Origin: Syntrophomonadaceae bacterium
Lineage (GTDB): Bacteria; Bacillota_D; Dethiobacteria; DTU022
Assembly (NCBI GenBank): GCA_003562605.1
Contig: PWUG01000300.1
Coordinates: 1 to 6,050 of the forward strand
Length of the DNA stretch: 6,050 nucleotides
Reading direction: 5' to 3'
Shown piece by piece: positions 1 to 5,910 of this stretch. Position numbers and translations under genes: made by a program. Every line of letters starts with the position of its first letter. Positions within the stretch are counted from its first letter, which is position 1. A model generated the notes under the pieces. It did no database searches and was not told the origin of the DNA. It saw nothing but the letters and a program-made list of their open reading frames with translations.

Positions 1-750
1 AACATTGCCGGGGTGGCAGCCGGCCTGATTCTGGCTATCAGATTTTTTGAATATCTGAGCAACTTGATTTTAAGCTTTACAAGCATGTCAAAGTTTATCG
101 CAGATTTTGTCAGTTTTGTGGTCATTTTTTCTTTAGTGGCTGTCGCTTTTCACCTGCTGGGTTCATTTTTAACCAGTATAAAAGGTTTTAAATCATTTAA
201 ACTGATTGACAGGATCGGAGGCAGCGCAGCCGGCCTGGCAGTTGGCCTGGCCTTAATCGGCCTGGTCCTTGTTTTTCTGACTGCTTTTCCAATCTTCGCT
301 GAGTTTCAGGTGCTTTTTGATCGTTCATACCTGGCACAGCCCATAGTCGAGGCAGCCCATAGTGTATACGGCCAGCTTTCAGAACAGCTGCCCCTGAATG
401 AGTATCCTGAGAAGATAATCGGTTATGTAAGCTCTTTAAACGGTTCACCCGATCACGGCGAAGTCGGTTTTGTAAGCCTTGACGGAGCAACCTGTTTCGT
501 TTGTCAGGAACCGGTGGAGTTTATAGGGTTTTTTAACCAAAAGGGTTCTGTATATCCAAAGTTCGTCTGCAGCGGCTGCGGACGCACCAGCCACGGCTGT
601 CAGACTTATGAGGGCTATCATGAAATGTTTGACCGGTGCCCTGTCGAACTGGGTAACCGGGGTTATCATATTGATTGTGAAATATGGCCGAATTACGATA
701 ACCGGCGACCCGGGGGAATTTGTACGGTTTGCGGAACCGAAGCGAATTAG
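1..750 (+). CDS. CvpA-family membrane protein with Cys-rich C-terminal extension (5'-truncated by window edge)
   Basis: The frame is open through base 1, so the true start lies outside the window; the GTG at 13 is an internal valine. About 249 residues are visible. Hydrophobic segments lie at about residues 1-25 (partial), 33-57 and 75-99. The stretch around 68-83, with a LIDRIGG core followed by small-residue repeats, matches the conserved part of CvpA (colicin V production) proteins, integral inner-membrane proteins whose biochemical role is not settled. After the last membrane segment come about 55 linker residues, then a region of about 85 residues with nine cysteines: CxxC at 165-168, 190-193 and 241-244, plus single Cys at 200, 213 and 226, with histidines at 198, 207 and 223. 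This looks like one or two zinc ribbons, although the metal is inferred. Typical CvpA proteins are shorter and lack it. The gene ends in TAG and converges on the SRAP gene. The CvpA call is fairly sure; the tail's role is unknown. Confidence 0.8.
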   Translation, partial: NIAGVAAGLILAIRFFEYLSNLILSFTSMSKFIADFVSFVVIFSLVAVAFHLLGSFLTSIKGFKSFKLIDRIGGSAAGLAVGLALIGLVLVFLTAFPIFAEFQVLFDRSYLAQPIVEAAHSVYGQLSEQLPLNEYPEKIIGYVSSLNGSPDHGEVGFVSLDGATCFVCQEPVEFIGFFNQKGSVYPKFVCSGCGRTSHGCQTYEGYHEMFDRCPVELGNRGYHIDCEIWPNYDNRRPGGICTVCGTEAN

Positions 751-1409
751 AGTGGTTCTATGAGTTCCGGGCTGTTTTTGGTGGGTTTGTTGACCGCTGG
801 AGATACCGGATGTGCGGCCATTTCTTCGGGCGGGTATGATTTTAACAGATGAAGAAGCTCTGCGGAACCGGTTTGGGGATCGAGCCATTTTTCGAAGTCC
901 CCGGGTGATATAATCACCGGCATACGATCGTGCAGAGAAGCTATAAGTGTATTCGGTCCTGTAGTCAGGATGGTACAGCTTTCAAGGGGCTCCTCCCCCT
1001 TCTCCCAGCGTTCCCAGAGGCCGGCCAGGGAAAAGGGCTGACCGTTTTTTTGATATATATAGTATGGCTGTTTAGCGCCGCCTTCTTTCTTCCATTCGAA
1101 AAACCCACTGGCGGGAATGAGCAGCCTTCTTTTTTTGAAGGCATCCCTGAACGATGGCTTCTCAGCGGCAGTTTCCGAGCGGGCATTGATCATGCGGCTT
1201 CCGATGGATGCATCTTTAGCCCAGAAGGGCACCAGCCCCCATTTCAGGTCGGCTAACTCCCTTTTTCCGTGCGCGGGGGAGAGGCGCAGGGCTGAAATGC
1301 TCTGGGAGGGGGCGATATTGTAGCGGGGTATAAAATCATCGCGAATCTCCAGCTGGTAGAGCATCTCGAGAATCTTTTTTTCGGTAACCAGGGCAAAGCG
1401 TCCGCACAT
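747..1409 (-). CDS. SRAP-domain protein (YedK/HMCES family), abasic-site DNA-protein crosslink protein
   Basis: The 220-residue product begins MCGRF, so removal of Met exposes the catalytic Cys2 that defines the SOS-response-associated peptidase (SRAP) family. The other active-site residues fall at the positions known for E. coli YedK (222 aa): Asn75 in an INARSE motif, Glu105 in GFFEW, and His160 in LHDRMP. Family members form a thiazolidine crosslink between Cys2 and an abasic site in single-stranded DNA, shielding it at replication forks, and release themselves autoproteolytically. The protein acts in the cytoplasm. An RBS (AAGGGGGA on the minus strand, about 1416-1423) precedes ATG at normal spacing and overlaps the stop codon of the upstream MoaD-like gene, only 12 bases away, so the two are likely cotranscribed and perhaps translationally coupled. 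No separate promoter or SOS box is apparent in front of it. Its TAA shares bases with the TAG of the convergent cvpA-like gene. Confidence 0.95.
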   Translation of the reverse strand: MCGRFALVTEKKILEMLYQLEIRDDFIPRYNIAPSQSISALRLSPAHGKRELADLKWGLVPFWAKDASIGSRMINARSETAAEKPSFRDAFKKRRLLIPASGFFEWKKEGGAKQPYYIYQKNGQPFSLAGLWERWEKGEEPLESCTILTTGPNTLIASLHDRMPVIISPGDFEKWLDPQTGSAELLHLLKSYPPEEMAAHPVSPAVNKPTKNSPELIEPL

Positions 1410-1421
1410 AACGGTTCCCCC

Positions 1422-1712
1422 TTATTTGCGCTCTTCCTTCACGCCGTAGAAACCGAGATTGAAGCGGTGGATAGTTGGCACACCGGGAGGGACAAAGGCG
1501 ACACGGTCACCGTCGTGCAAAGTTGTCGATAACGGCTTGACAAGCCTGTTAATAAAGACTACTTCGACATCTTCGGCCGGTATATCAAGCTTTTCCCGTA
1601 GTTCTTCGGCAGTAAGCGACGCTTCCGGCTCATAGAAAAGCGGGTCAGGCCAGTTCCGCTCCTTAAATAAAAAATAGAGTTTGCCGAAAGCGCGAACTTC
1701 CAGTGCTGCCAT
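1422..1712 (-). CDS. MoaD/ThiS-like beta-grasp protein lacking a C-terminal Gly-Gly
   Basis: This small 96-residue protein has the ubiquitin-like beta-grasp pattern of MoaD and ThiS sulfur carriers. It has an N-terminal strand (LEVRAFGKLYFLF, residues 4-16), a helix near 34-42 (TAEELREKL), a strand with VVFINRLV at 51-58, and the hallmark DGDRVAFVPPG at 67-77. True MoaD/ThiS proteins end in Gly-Gly, which is adenylated and thiocarboxylated. Here the PPG motif is followed by about 19 more residues (VPTIHRF..LGFYG.KEERK) and the protein ends in Lys, so classical activation is not expected unless the tail is processed. A role in molybdenum or tungsten cofactor synthesis, or as a redox-enzyme accessory protein, is therefore only a possibility. 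It starts at ATG with an upstream AGGGGTG (minus strand, 1719-1725). It is the first gene of a probable operon with SRAP and lies divergent to the FadH-like oxidoreductase. Fold assignment is good; function is open. Confidence 0.75.
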   Translation of the reverse strand: MAALEVRAFGKLYFLFKERNWPDPLFYEPEASLTAEELREKLDIPAEDVEVVFINRLVKPLSTTLHDGDRVAFVPPGVPTIHRFNLGFYGVKEERK

Positions 1713-1742
1713 TTATTACACCCCTATCGCGGCCGTTTTATG

Positions 1743-1762
1743 TCAGCCGGTCAGCCGGCTGA
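1743..1762. promoter_or_regulatory. Palindrome with adjacent repeated half-site, possible operator
   Basis: TCAGCCGGCTGA (1751-1762) is a perfect 12-base palindrome. It is preceded directly by another copy of its first eight bases, TCAGCCGG (1743-1750), making a tandem repeat. It lies at the predicted transcription start and -10 region of the minus-strand operon and in the shared region with the divergent oxidoreductase gene, which is where a repressor site would sit. It could also form a short hairpin in the leader RNA. No T-tract follows, so it is not a standard terminator. Confidence 0.35.
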
Positions 1763-1787
1763 TACAGCCTTTCCCTGTAAAATTCAA
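1759..1787 (-). promoter_or_regulatory. Candidate sigma-A type promoter for the MoaD-like/SRAP operon
   Basis: On the minus strand, TTGAAT (1782-1787) and TATCAG (1759-1764) are separated by 17 bases, each matching the -35 and -10 consensus at four of six positions. Predicted transcription would begin near 1752, giving a leader of about 40 bases before the MoaD-like ATG. The -10 element abuts and partly overlaps the 12-base palindrome at 1751-1762. This is a visual consensus match in a short AT-rich region, so it is tentative. Confidence 0.3.
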
Positions 1788-1933
1788 TAAAAATCGGTTA
1801 TTTCCTTCTCCAGTTGAGAACCCGGATATACAATTTTTATTAAATTAGTTCCCCTGGAAAGGCAAACAGGCAGGTAACGTTGAATATATATCTTGGTTGA
1901 TTTTCATCGTATTTTGGTTATGCAGCATATTAA

Positions 1934-1949
1934 AAAGGGGCGGATAATG
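1934..1949 (+). promoter_or_regulatory. RBS and GTG start region of the FadH-like gene
   Basis: AAGGGGCGG (1934-1942) lies upstream of GTG at 1949-1951. The reading frame is closed by TAA at 1931-1933 and has no other start codon between, so GTG is the only reasonable start. An out-of-frame ATG at 1947-1949 overlaps this GTG by one base and is followed at once by TGA (1950-1952), forming a start-stop element on the same RBS. Confidence 0.65.
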
Positions 1950-3940
1950 TGAAACTTTTTGAACCGATCAAAGTCGGCAGTATGGAGCTGAAGAACCGCA
2001 TTGCCATGCCGGCGATTCATCACTCTTACACACCGGATGGATTTGTCAACGAAAGGTTGATCAAATATTACGAAGCGAGGGCCCGCGGCGGTGTAGCCCT
2101 GATTACAGTGGGCGGGTGCACTGTAGACACGATCGGATCACATCCAATGATGATCGGCCTGCATGATGATAAGTTTATCAATGGGTTGAAAGAACTGACC
2201 GGCGCGATAAAAGAAAACGGTGCTGCTGCGGCCGCCCAGCTCTACCAGGCCGGGCGTTATGCTCACAGCATGATGATCGGTCAGCAACCTGCAGCTCCTT
2301 CGGCGATCGCTTCAAGATTAACACGCGAGACGCCCCGGGAGATGACCCTGGAAGATATTGAGAACGTCCTCGAGAGTTTTGGTGAAGCTGCCAGGCGGGC
2401 TAAAGAAGCCGGTTTCGATGCCGTTGAAATAATTGCCAGCGCAGGTTATTTGATCTGCCAGTTTCTTTCTCCCTTAACCAACGAACGGACCGACCAGTAC
2501 GGCGGATCGTGGGAAAACCGGACCCGCTTTGGCCTGGAGGTAATCCACAGAACCAGGGAGAAGGTCGGGCCCGACTATACTGTGATGGTGCGGATTTCGG
2601 GAAGCGATTTTATGCCCGGCAGTAATACCAACCGGGAGGCAGCCCTTTTTGCGGCTGAACTTGAAAAGGCCGGCGTTGATTGTTTTAATGTCACCGGCGG
2701 CTGGCACGAATCAAGGGTGCCCCAGATTACCGGGGACCTTCCCCGCGGCGGTTTCAGCTACCTGGCCCGGGGAGTCAAAGAGGCTATAAGTGTGCCGGTA
2801 ATCGCCAGTAACCGCATCAACGACCCTATCGTAGCTGAACAAATTTTGCAGCTCAACCTGGCCGATATGATCAACATGGGCCGGCCGTTGATTGCCGACC
2901 CGGAACTGCCGAACAAGGCGAAAAGTGGAGCGTACGATTCTATCAGACGCTGCATTGCCTGTAACCAGGGTTGTTTCGACAGTGTTTTCAGCATCCAGGC
3001 CGTCCACTGCACGGTCAACCCGGCTGCCGGACATGAATACGAGATTGATATAACAGCGGCCGAAAATCCAAAAAAAGTTTTAGTCATAGGCGGAGGACCG
3101 GCCGGCATGGAGACTGCGCGCCTGGCGGCGGCAAGGGGGCACCACGTTACCCTGTGGGAAAAGGGAAGCTGCCTGGGCGGCAACCTGCATTATTCGGCTA
3201 TGCCTCCGGGCAAGGATGAGTTTATTACCCTGCTCGACTACTATTCAAGCGAACTGCCTAAAAACGGGGTCAAAATACTGCTTAACCGAGATGCAGCAGC
3301 CGATGAAATTATTGCCGAAGGTGCCGAGGTGGTGGTTGTCGCAACCGGCGCGCGGGGCCTGAAAGCGCCGTTTCCGGTTAAAGGACAGGCAGAGGTAGTA
3401 TCGGCGCTGGCGATACTTGATGGCAGCGTTATACCAGGCGAAAAAGTTGTTGTAATCGGGGGTGGATCAGTCGGCTGCGAAACTGCCGTAGCTATCGCCG
3501 AAATGGGCACAATATCCGCCGAGACCCTGAAATTTTTAATGGAAAATGATGCCGAAACTCCCGAAAAACTTAAAGAGCTCTTGAACCGCGGCACCAGGGG
3601 TGTCACCCTGGTCGAGATGGAAAAAGGTATCGGCCGCGACATCGGGATCACCACCCGCTGGGTGATCATTAAAACTATCCGCCGCCTGGGCGTAAGGGTC
3701 ATGGATCAGTGTGCGGTAAAAGAAGTCAACCAGGACGGGGTCCTGGTGGAAAAAGAGGGCAAAGAAACCCTACTACCGGCAGATACAGTAGTTCTCGCTC
3801 TTGGAGCGGAGGCCAACAATGAACTGGTAGGGCAGTTAGAGGGAAAAGTCAGGGAACTGCATGTAATCGGCGATGCCCTCAAACCGCGGAAGATCACCGA
3901 GGCTGTCCGTGAAGGGTTCGATCTGGCAAGGAATCTATAG
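1949..3940 (+). CDS. FadH-type NAD(P)H:flavin oxidoreductase (2,4-dienoyl-CoA reductase-like, FMN/4Fe-4S/FAD)
   Basis: The 663-residue product is close to E. coli 2,4-dienoyl-CoA reductase FadH (672 aa) in length and domain order. An old-yellow-enzyme TIM barrel (about 1-330) binds FMN. A CxxCxxxC then C cluster (Cys335, 338, 342, 354) would hold the 4Fe-4S centre. An FAD-binding GGGPAG lies at 381-386, a second dinucleotide motif GGGSVG at 504-509, and a C-terminal FAD segment VIGDALKPRKITEA near 639-651. Tyr167 (AGYLICQF) and His253 (GWHESR) correspond to the catalytic Tyr and His of FadH, and neighbouring motifs such as NRINDP and CIACNQGC are also FadH-like. Such enzymes reduce C=C bonds of conjugated acyl-CoAs in the cytoplasm using NAD(P)H. 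Glu556, after the second nucleotide motif, hints at NADH over NADPH. No beta-oxidation genes are adjacent, so the substrate is uncertain; related enzymes reduce enoates or bile-acid intermediates. It begins with GTG, is divergent to the MoaD-like gene and convergent with ino1. Confidence 0.85.
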   Translation: MKLFEPIKVGSMELKNRIAMPAIHHSYTPDGFVNERLIKYYEARARGGVALITVGGCTVDTIGSHPMMIGLHDDKFINGLKELTGAIKENGAAAAAQLYQAGRYAHSMMIGQQPAAPSAIASRLTRETPREMTLEDIENVLESFGEAARRAKEAGFDAVEIIASAGYLICQFLSPLTNERTDQYGGSWENRTRFGLEVIHRTREKVGPDYTVMVRISGSDFMPGSNTNREAALFAAELEKAGVDCFNVTGGWHESRVPQITGDLPRGGFSYLARGVKEAISVPVIASNRINDPIVAEQILQLNLADMINMGRPLIADPELPNKAKSGAYDSIRRCIACNQGCFDSVFSIQAVHCTVNPAAGHEYEIDITAAENPKKVLVIGGGPAGMETARLAAARGHHVTLWEKGSCLGGNLHYSAMPPGKDEFITLLDYYSSELPKNGVKILLNRDAAADEIIAEGAEVVVVATGARGLKAPFPVKGQAEVVSALAILDGSVIPGEKVVVIGGGSVGCETAVAIAEMGTISAETLKFLMENDAETPEKLKELLNRGTRGVTLVEMEKGIGRDIGITTRWVIIKTIRRLGVRVMDQCAVKEVNQDGVLVEKEGKETLLPADTVVLALGAEANNELVGQLEGKVRELHVIGDALKPRKITEAVREGFDLARNL

Positions 3941-3962
3941 ATAACATTATTTAATTGCGGCA

Positions 3963-5057
3963 TTATTGGCCTTTGATAAATTCCTCGGTCAACTGGTAAG
4001 CCTGGTAGTCGGAATATTGGCGGGGCGGGTGCTTCGAGAAGTAGGCCGAAGGGCCTTCCAGAACGCCCCCCTCTCCCCTGTCGAGGGCCAGCTTGCAGCA
4101 GCGTATCGCATCAATGGCAATACCGGCCGAATTTGGAGAATCTTCAACGCTTAAACGCATTTCCAGGTTTATAGGCACATTGCCGAAAATTTGCCCTTCC
4201 ATACGCAGAAAACAGACTTTATTATCTTTCTGCCAGGGCACGTAGTCGCTGGGACCAATATGGATATCGCGATCGGCGAGCCGCTTGCCTGCTGCCGCCT
4301 GGACCGCTTCTGTTTTCGAAATACGCTTGGTGGCAAGGCGATCATTGTTGGTCATATTCAGGAAATCGGTATTACCACCCGTATTCAGCTGGTAGGAACG
4401 ATCTAATTTGACCCCGCGCTTGCTAAACAGTTCGGCCAGGGCGCGGTGCAGAATGGTAGCCCCCATCTGGGACTTTATATCGTCACCGATAATGGGGATA
4501 TTCTTTTCGGCAAACCGGCCGGCCCACTGCGGATCGCTGGCGATAAAAACAGGGATATTGTTAATATAGGCAACACCGGCTTCAAGAGCGCAGCCGGCAT
4601 AAAACCGGGTTGCTTCCTCCGAGCCGGCAGGCAGGTAATTGAGCATAACTTCCGTACCCGAGCTGCGCAGGATTTCAACAATCGCATTCTTTTCCTGTTC
4701 GGGAGAATCACTGATTGAAAAAGTGTAATCTTCTTCAAAGTTGAGCATATGCTTTGACACACCATCGAGCACTTTACCCATATGCACGGTAACCCCGCCG
4801 GGAGGAAGATCGGTGTAAAAGGGCCTTGCACAGTTTGGCGGGGCAAAAACGGCACGATTGATATCCCGGCCTACCTTGCGCTTATCTATATCGAAAGCGG
4901 CAGATACTTCTACATCATAAGGCCGGTAACCGCCAATATTCCAGTGCATCAATCCGACTGCATCATCTTCGTTTTTATCCCGGTAGTAATGGATTCCCTG
5001 GACCAGGGCGCTGGCGCAGTTGCCGACGCCTACGATAGCTATTTTTACTTTAGGCAT
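3963..5057 (-). CDS. ino1: Inositol-3-phosphate synthase (myo-inositol-1-phosphate synthase)
   Basis: The 364-residue product has the length and motifs of bacterial and archaeal Ino1 (Mycobacterium type, about 367 aa; eukaryotic forms are much longer). It converts D-glucose 6-phosphate to 1D-myo-inositol 3-phosphate through an NAD-bound oxidation, aldol cyclisation and reduction, and acts in the cytoplasm. Visible motifs are the Rossmann IVGVGNCAS (8-16), NYLPAGSE (140-147), GDDIKSQMGAT (191-201), NTGGNTDFLNM (225-235), ISKTEAV (246-252), IGPSDYVPW (267-275) and DSPNSAG (306-312). The central GDDIKSQ and NTGGNTDF blocks are the signature of the family. The gene starts at ATG with AGAAGGA (minus strand, 5065-5071) seven bases upstream. 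It stands alone, convergent with the FadH-like gene (22 bases between stops) and divergent from the MBL gene. The product could feed phosphatidylinositol, a compatible solute such as di-myo-inositol phosphate, or an inositol thiol; no neighbour decides which. Confidence 0.95.
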   Translation of the reverse strand: MPKVKIAIVGVGNCASALVQGIHYYRDKNEDDAVGLMHWNIGGYRPYDVEVSAAFDIDKRKVGRDINRAVFAPPNCARPFYTDLPPGGVTVHMGKVLDGVSKHMLNFEEDYTFSISDSPEQEKNAIVEILRSSGTEVMLNYLPAGSEEATRFYAGCALEAGVAYINNIPVFIASDPQWAGRFAEKNIPIIGDDIKSQMGATILHRALAELFSKRGVKLDRSYQLNTGGNTDFLNMTNNDRLATKRISKTEAVQAAAGKRLADRDIHIGPSDYVPWQKDNKVCFLRMEGQIFGNVPINLEMRLSVEDSPNSAGIAIDAIRCCKLALDRGEGGVLEGPSAYFSKHPPRQYSDYQAYQLTEEFIKGQ

Positions 5058-5095
5058 TTATAAGTCCTTCTTCCTTTTATTAACTTCCAAAAAAT

Positions 5096-5124
5096 ATTAT
5101 AACTCACAAAGCTCAATTAGGGAA
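5096..5124 (-). promoter_or_regulatory. Candidate promoter for ino1
   Basis: The minus strand carries a perfect TATAAT at 5096-5101 with a 17-base spacer to a weak -35 (TTCCCT, 5119-5124). Transcription would start near 5089, leaving a leader of about 30 bases that includes the AGAAGGA ribosome binding site. The -10 is strong but the -35 is poor, which would fit dependence on an activator; that is inference. Confidence 0.45.
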
Positions 5125-5131
5125 ATAATTA

Positions 5132-5145
5132 CCTGCAAATGCAGG
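5132..5145. promoter_or_regulatory. Palindrome between divergent promoters, possible shared operator
   Basis: CCTGCAAATGCAGG is a perfect inverted repeat of six-base arms around a two-base centre. It lies between the predicted -35 elements of ino1 (5119-5124) and the MBL gene (5161-5166), so one bound regulator could act on both. A further TGCAGG half-site occurs at 5174-5179, 34 bases from the first and inside the predicted MBL promoter spacer. The role as an operator is inferred from symmetry and position only. Confidence 0.4.
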
Positions 5146-5160
5146 AAAACGGCAAAAACT

Positions 5161-5189
5161 TTTAGAAGTAGACTGCAGGCCGGAATAAT
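5161..5189 (+). promoter_or_regulatory. Candidate promoter for the MBL-fold hydrolase gene
   Basis: TTTAGA (5161-5166) and AATAAT (5184-5189) are separated by 17 bases and match the -35 and -10 consensus at four and five of six positions. Transcription would begin near 5196, giving a leader of under 30 bases that contains the GGAGG ribosome binding site at 5211-5215. Tentative, because the region is AT-rich. Confidence 0.35.
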
Positions 5190-5223
5190 AAATTTTGTCT
5201 AAAGGGAATTGGAGGTCCATGAT

Positions 5224-5877
5224 ATGGATAAAAAAGCAGAGTTAATCGGACAGGATGATCAAATGGAACTGTTTCGGCTGGAAACCGAACCATTCGGGAC
5301 AAATGCCTATATCCTTGTTTGCCGGGAAAGCGGTGAAAGCGTGCTGATTGATACCCCCGGAAACCCGGAGATCATTAAAGAAAAACTTAAAAATACCAGG
5401 GTAAAATATATCCTGATGACCCATGGTCATATGGACCATATTATGGCCCTGAAAGAGCTTTATGCGGCGCTGGATGCACCGCTTGCTGTCCATGAGGGGG
5501 ATGCAGGGAAACTGCCGGTTAAGGCGGATACTTTGCTTAAAGACGGCAATACTATAGAATGCGGCAAATTGAGGCTGGAGGTCATTCATACTCCCGGCCA
5601 TACTCCCGGCAGCTTATGTTTCAGAATTGGAAAGTACCTGTTTTCCGGGGATACAATTTTTCCCGGCGGGCCGGGAAAAACTGATACGCCGCGGGATTTT
5701 AAACAGATCCTCGCTTCAATTCAGGAAAATGTGCTTACCCTGCCTGATGAAACCGTAATCCTTCCGGGGCATGGCGATGCGACTACTTTAGAAAAAGAGC
5801 GTAAATTAATTGAAGCTTTCATTTCCCGGGTTAAAAGCGATGACCTCTGCGGTGATGTCACCTGGAACAGCTCCTGA
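5224..5877 (+). CDS. Metallo-beta-lactamase-fold hydrolase, glyoxalase II-like
   Basis: The 217-residue product carries the full metal-binding set of the MBL fold in the hydroxyacylglutathione-hydrolase-like group: HGHMDH (His67, His69, Asp71, His72), His126 in HTPGHTPGS, Asp143 in SGDTIF and His183 in PGHGD. These would hold two metal ions, commonly zinc or iron, and activate water for hydrolysis, in this group often of thioesters such as S-lactoylglutathione. The protein is shorter than true glyoxalase II (about 250 aa) and lacks its C-terminal glutathione-binding domain, so the substrate is unknown. No signal peptide is seen, so it is cytoplasmic. ATG at 5224 is preferred because GGAGG (5211-5215) lies eight bases upstream. 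A TTG at 5209 in the same frame would overlap that RBS and an ATG at 5219 is out of frame. The gene is divergent from ino1 and ends 33 bases before the convergent gene at the right edge. Confidence 0.9.
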   Translation: MDKKAELIGQDDQMELFRLETEPFGTNAYILVCRESGESVLIDTPGNPEIIKEKLKNTRVKYILMTHGHMDHIMALKELYAALDAPLAVHEGDAGKLPVKADTLLKDGNTIECGKLRLEVIHTPGHTPGSLCFRIGKYLFSGDTIFPGGPGKTDTPRDFKQILASIQENVLTLPDETVILPGHGDATTLEKERKLIEAFISRVKSDDLCGDVTWNSS

Positions 5878-5910
5878 AATACGATCTGCCTTGCTAATTT
5901 ATTTTCGGGG

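Noticed and set aside
13..15. GTG at 13 as the start of the cvpA-like gene.
   Set aside because: The frame is open to the left edge with hydrophobic CvpA-like residues, no RBS is seen, and the N-terminal membrane helix would be missing.
1786..1841. AATAAAAAT / ATTTTTATT inverted repeat in the divergent intergenic region.
   Set aside because: Simple AT-rich sequence with a long loop; expected by chance in such a region.
1880..1931. Promoter for the FadH-like gene (for example TTGGTT at 1893 with GGTTAT at 1916).
   Set aside because: Several weak overlapping matches exist in this AT-rich stretch and none stands out, so no single promoter is claimed.
2426..2460. Absence of the His-x-x-His pair of classical old yellow enzymes in the FadH-like protein (EIIASAGYL region).
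   Set aside because: FadH-type enzymes also lack that pair and use the following Tyr and a distant His instead; both are present (Tyr167, His253), so the active site is not broken.
3241..3702. Long open frame on the minus strand inside the FadH-like gene, and similar frames opposite ino1.
   Set aside because: Products are rich in Ser, Thr, Pro and Arg with no domain pattern, lack convincing RBSs, and lie opposite strongly supported genes.
5209..5223. Upstream in-frame TTG start for the MBL-fold gene.
   Set aside because: TTG overlaps the GGAGG sequence that is ideally spaced for ATG at 5224, so the shorter form is better supported.
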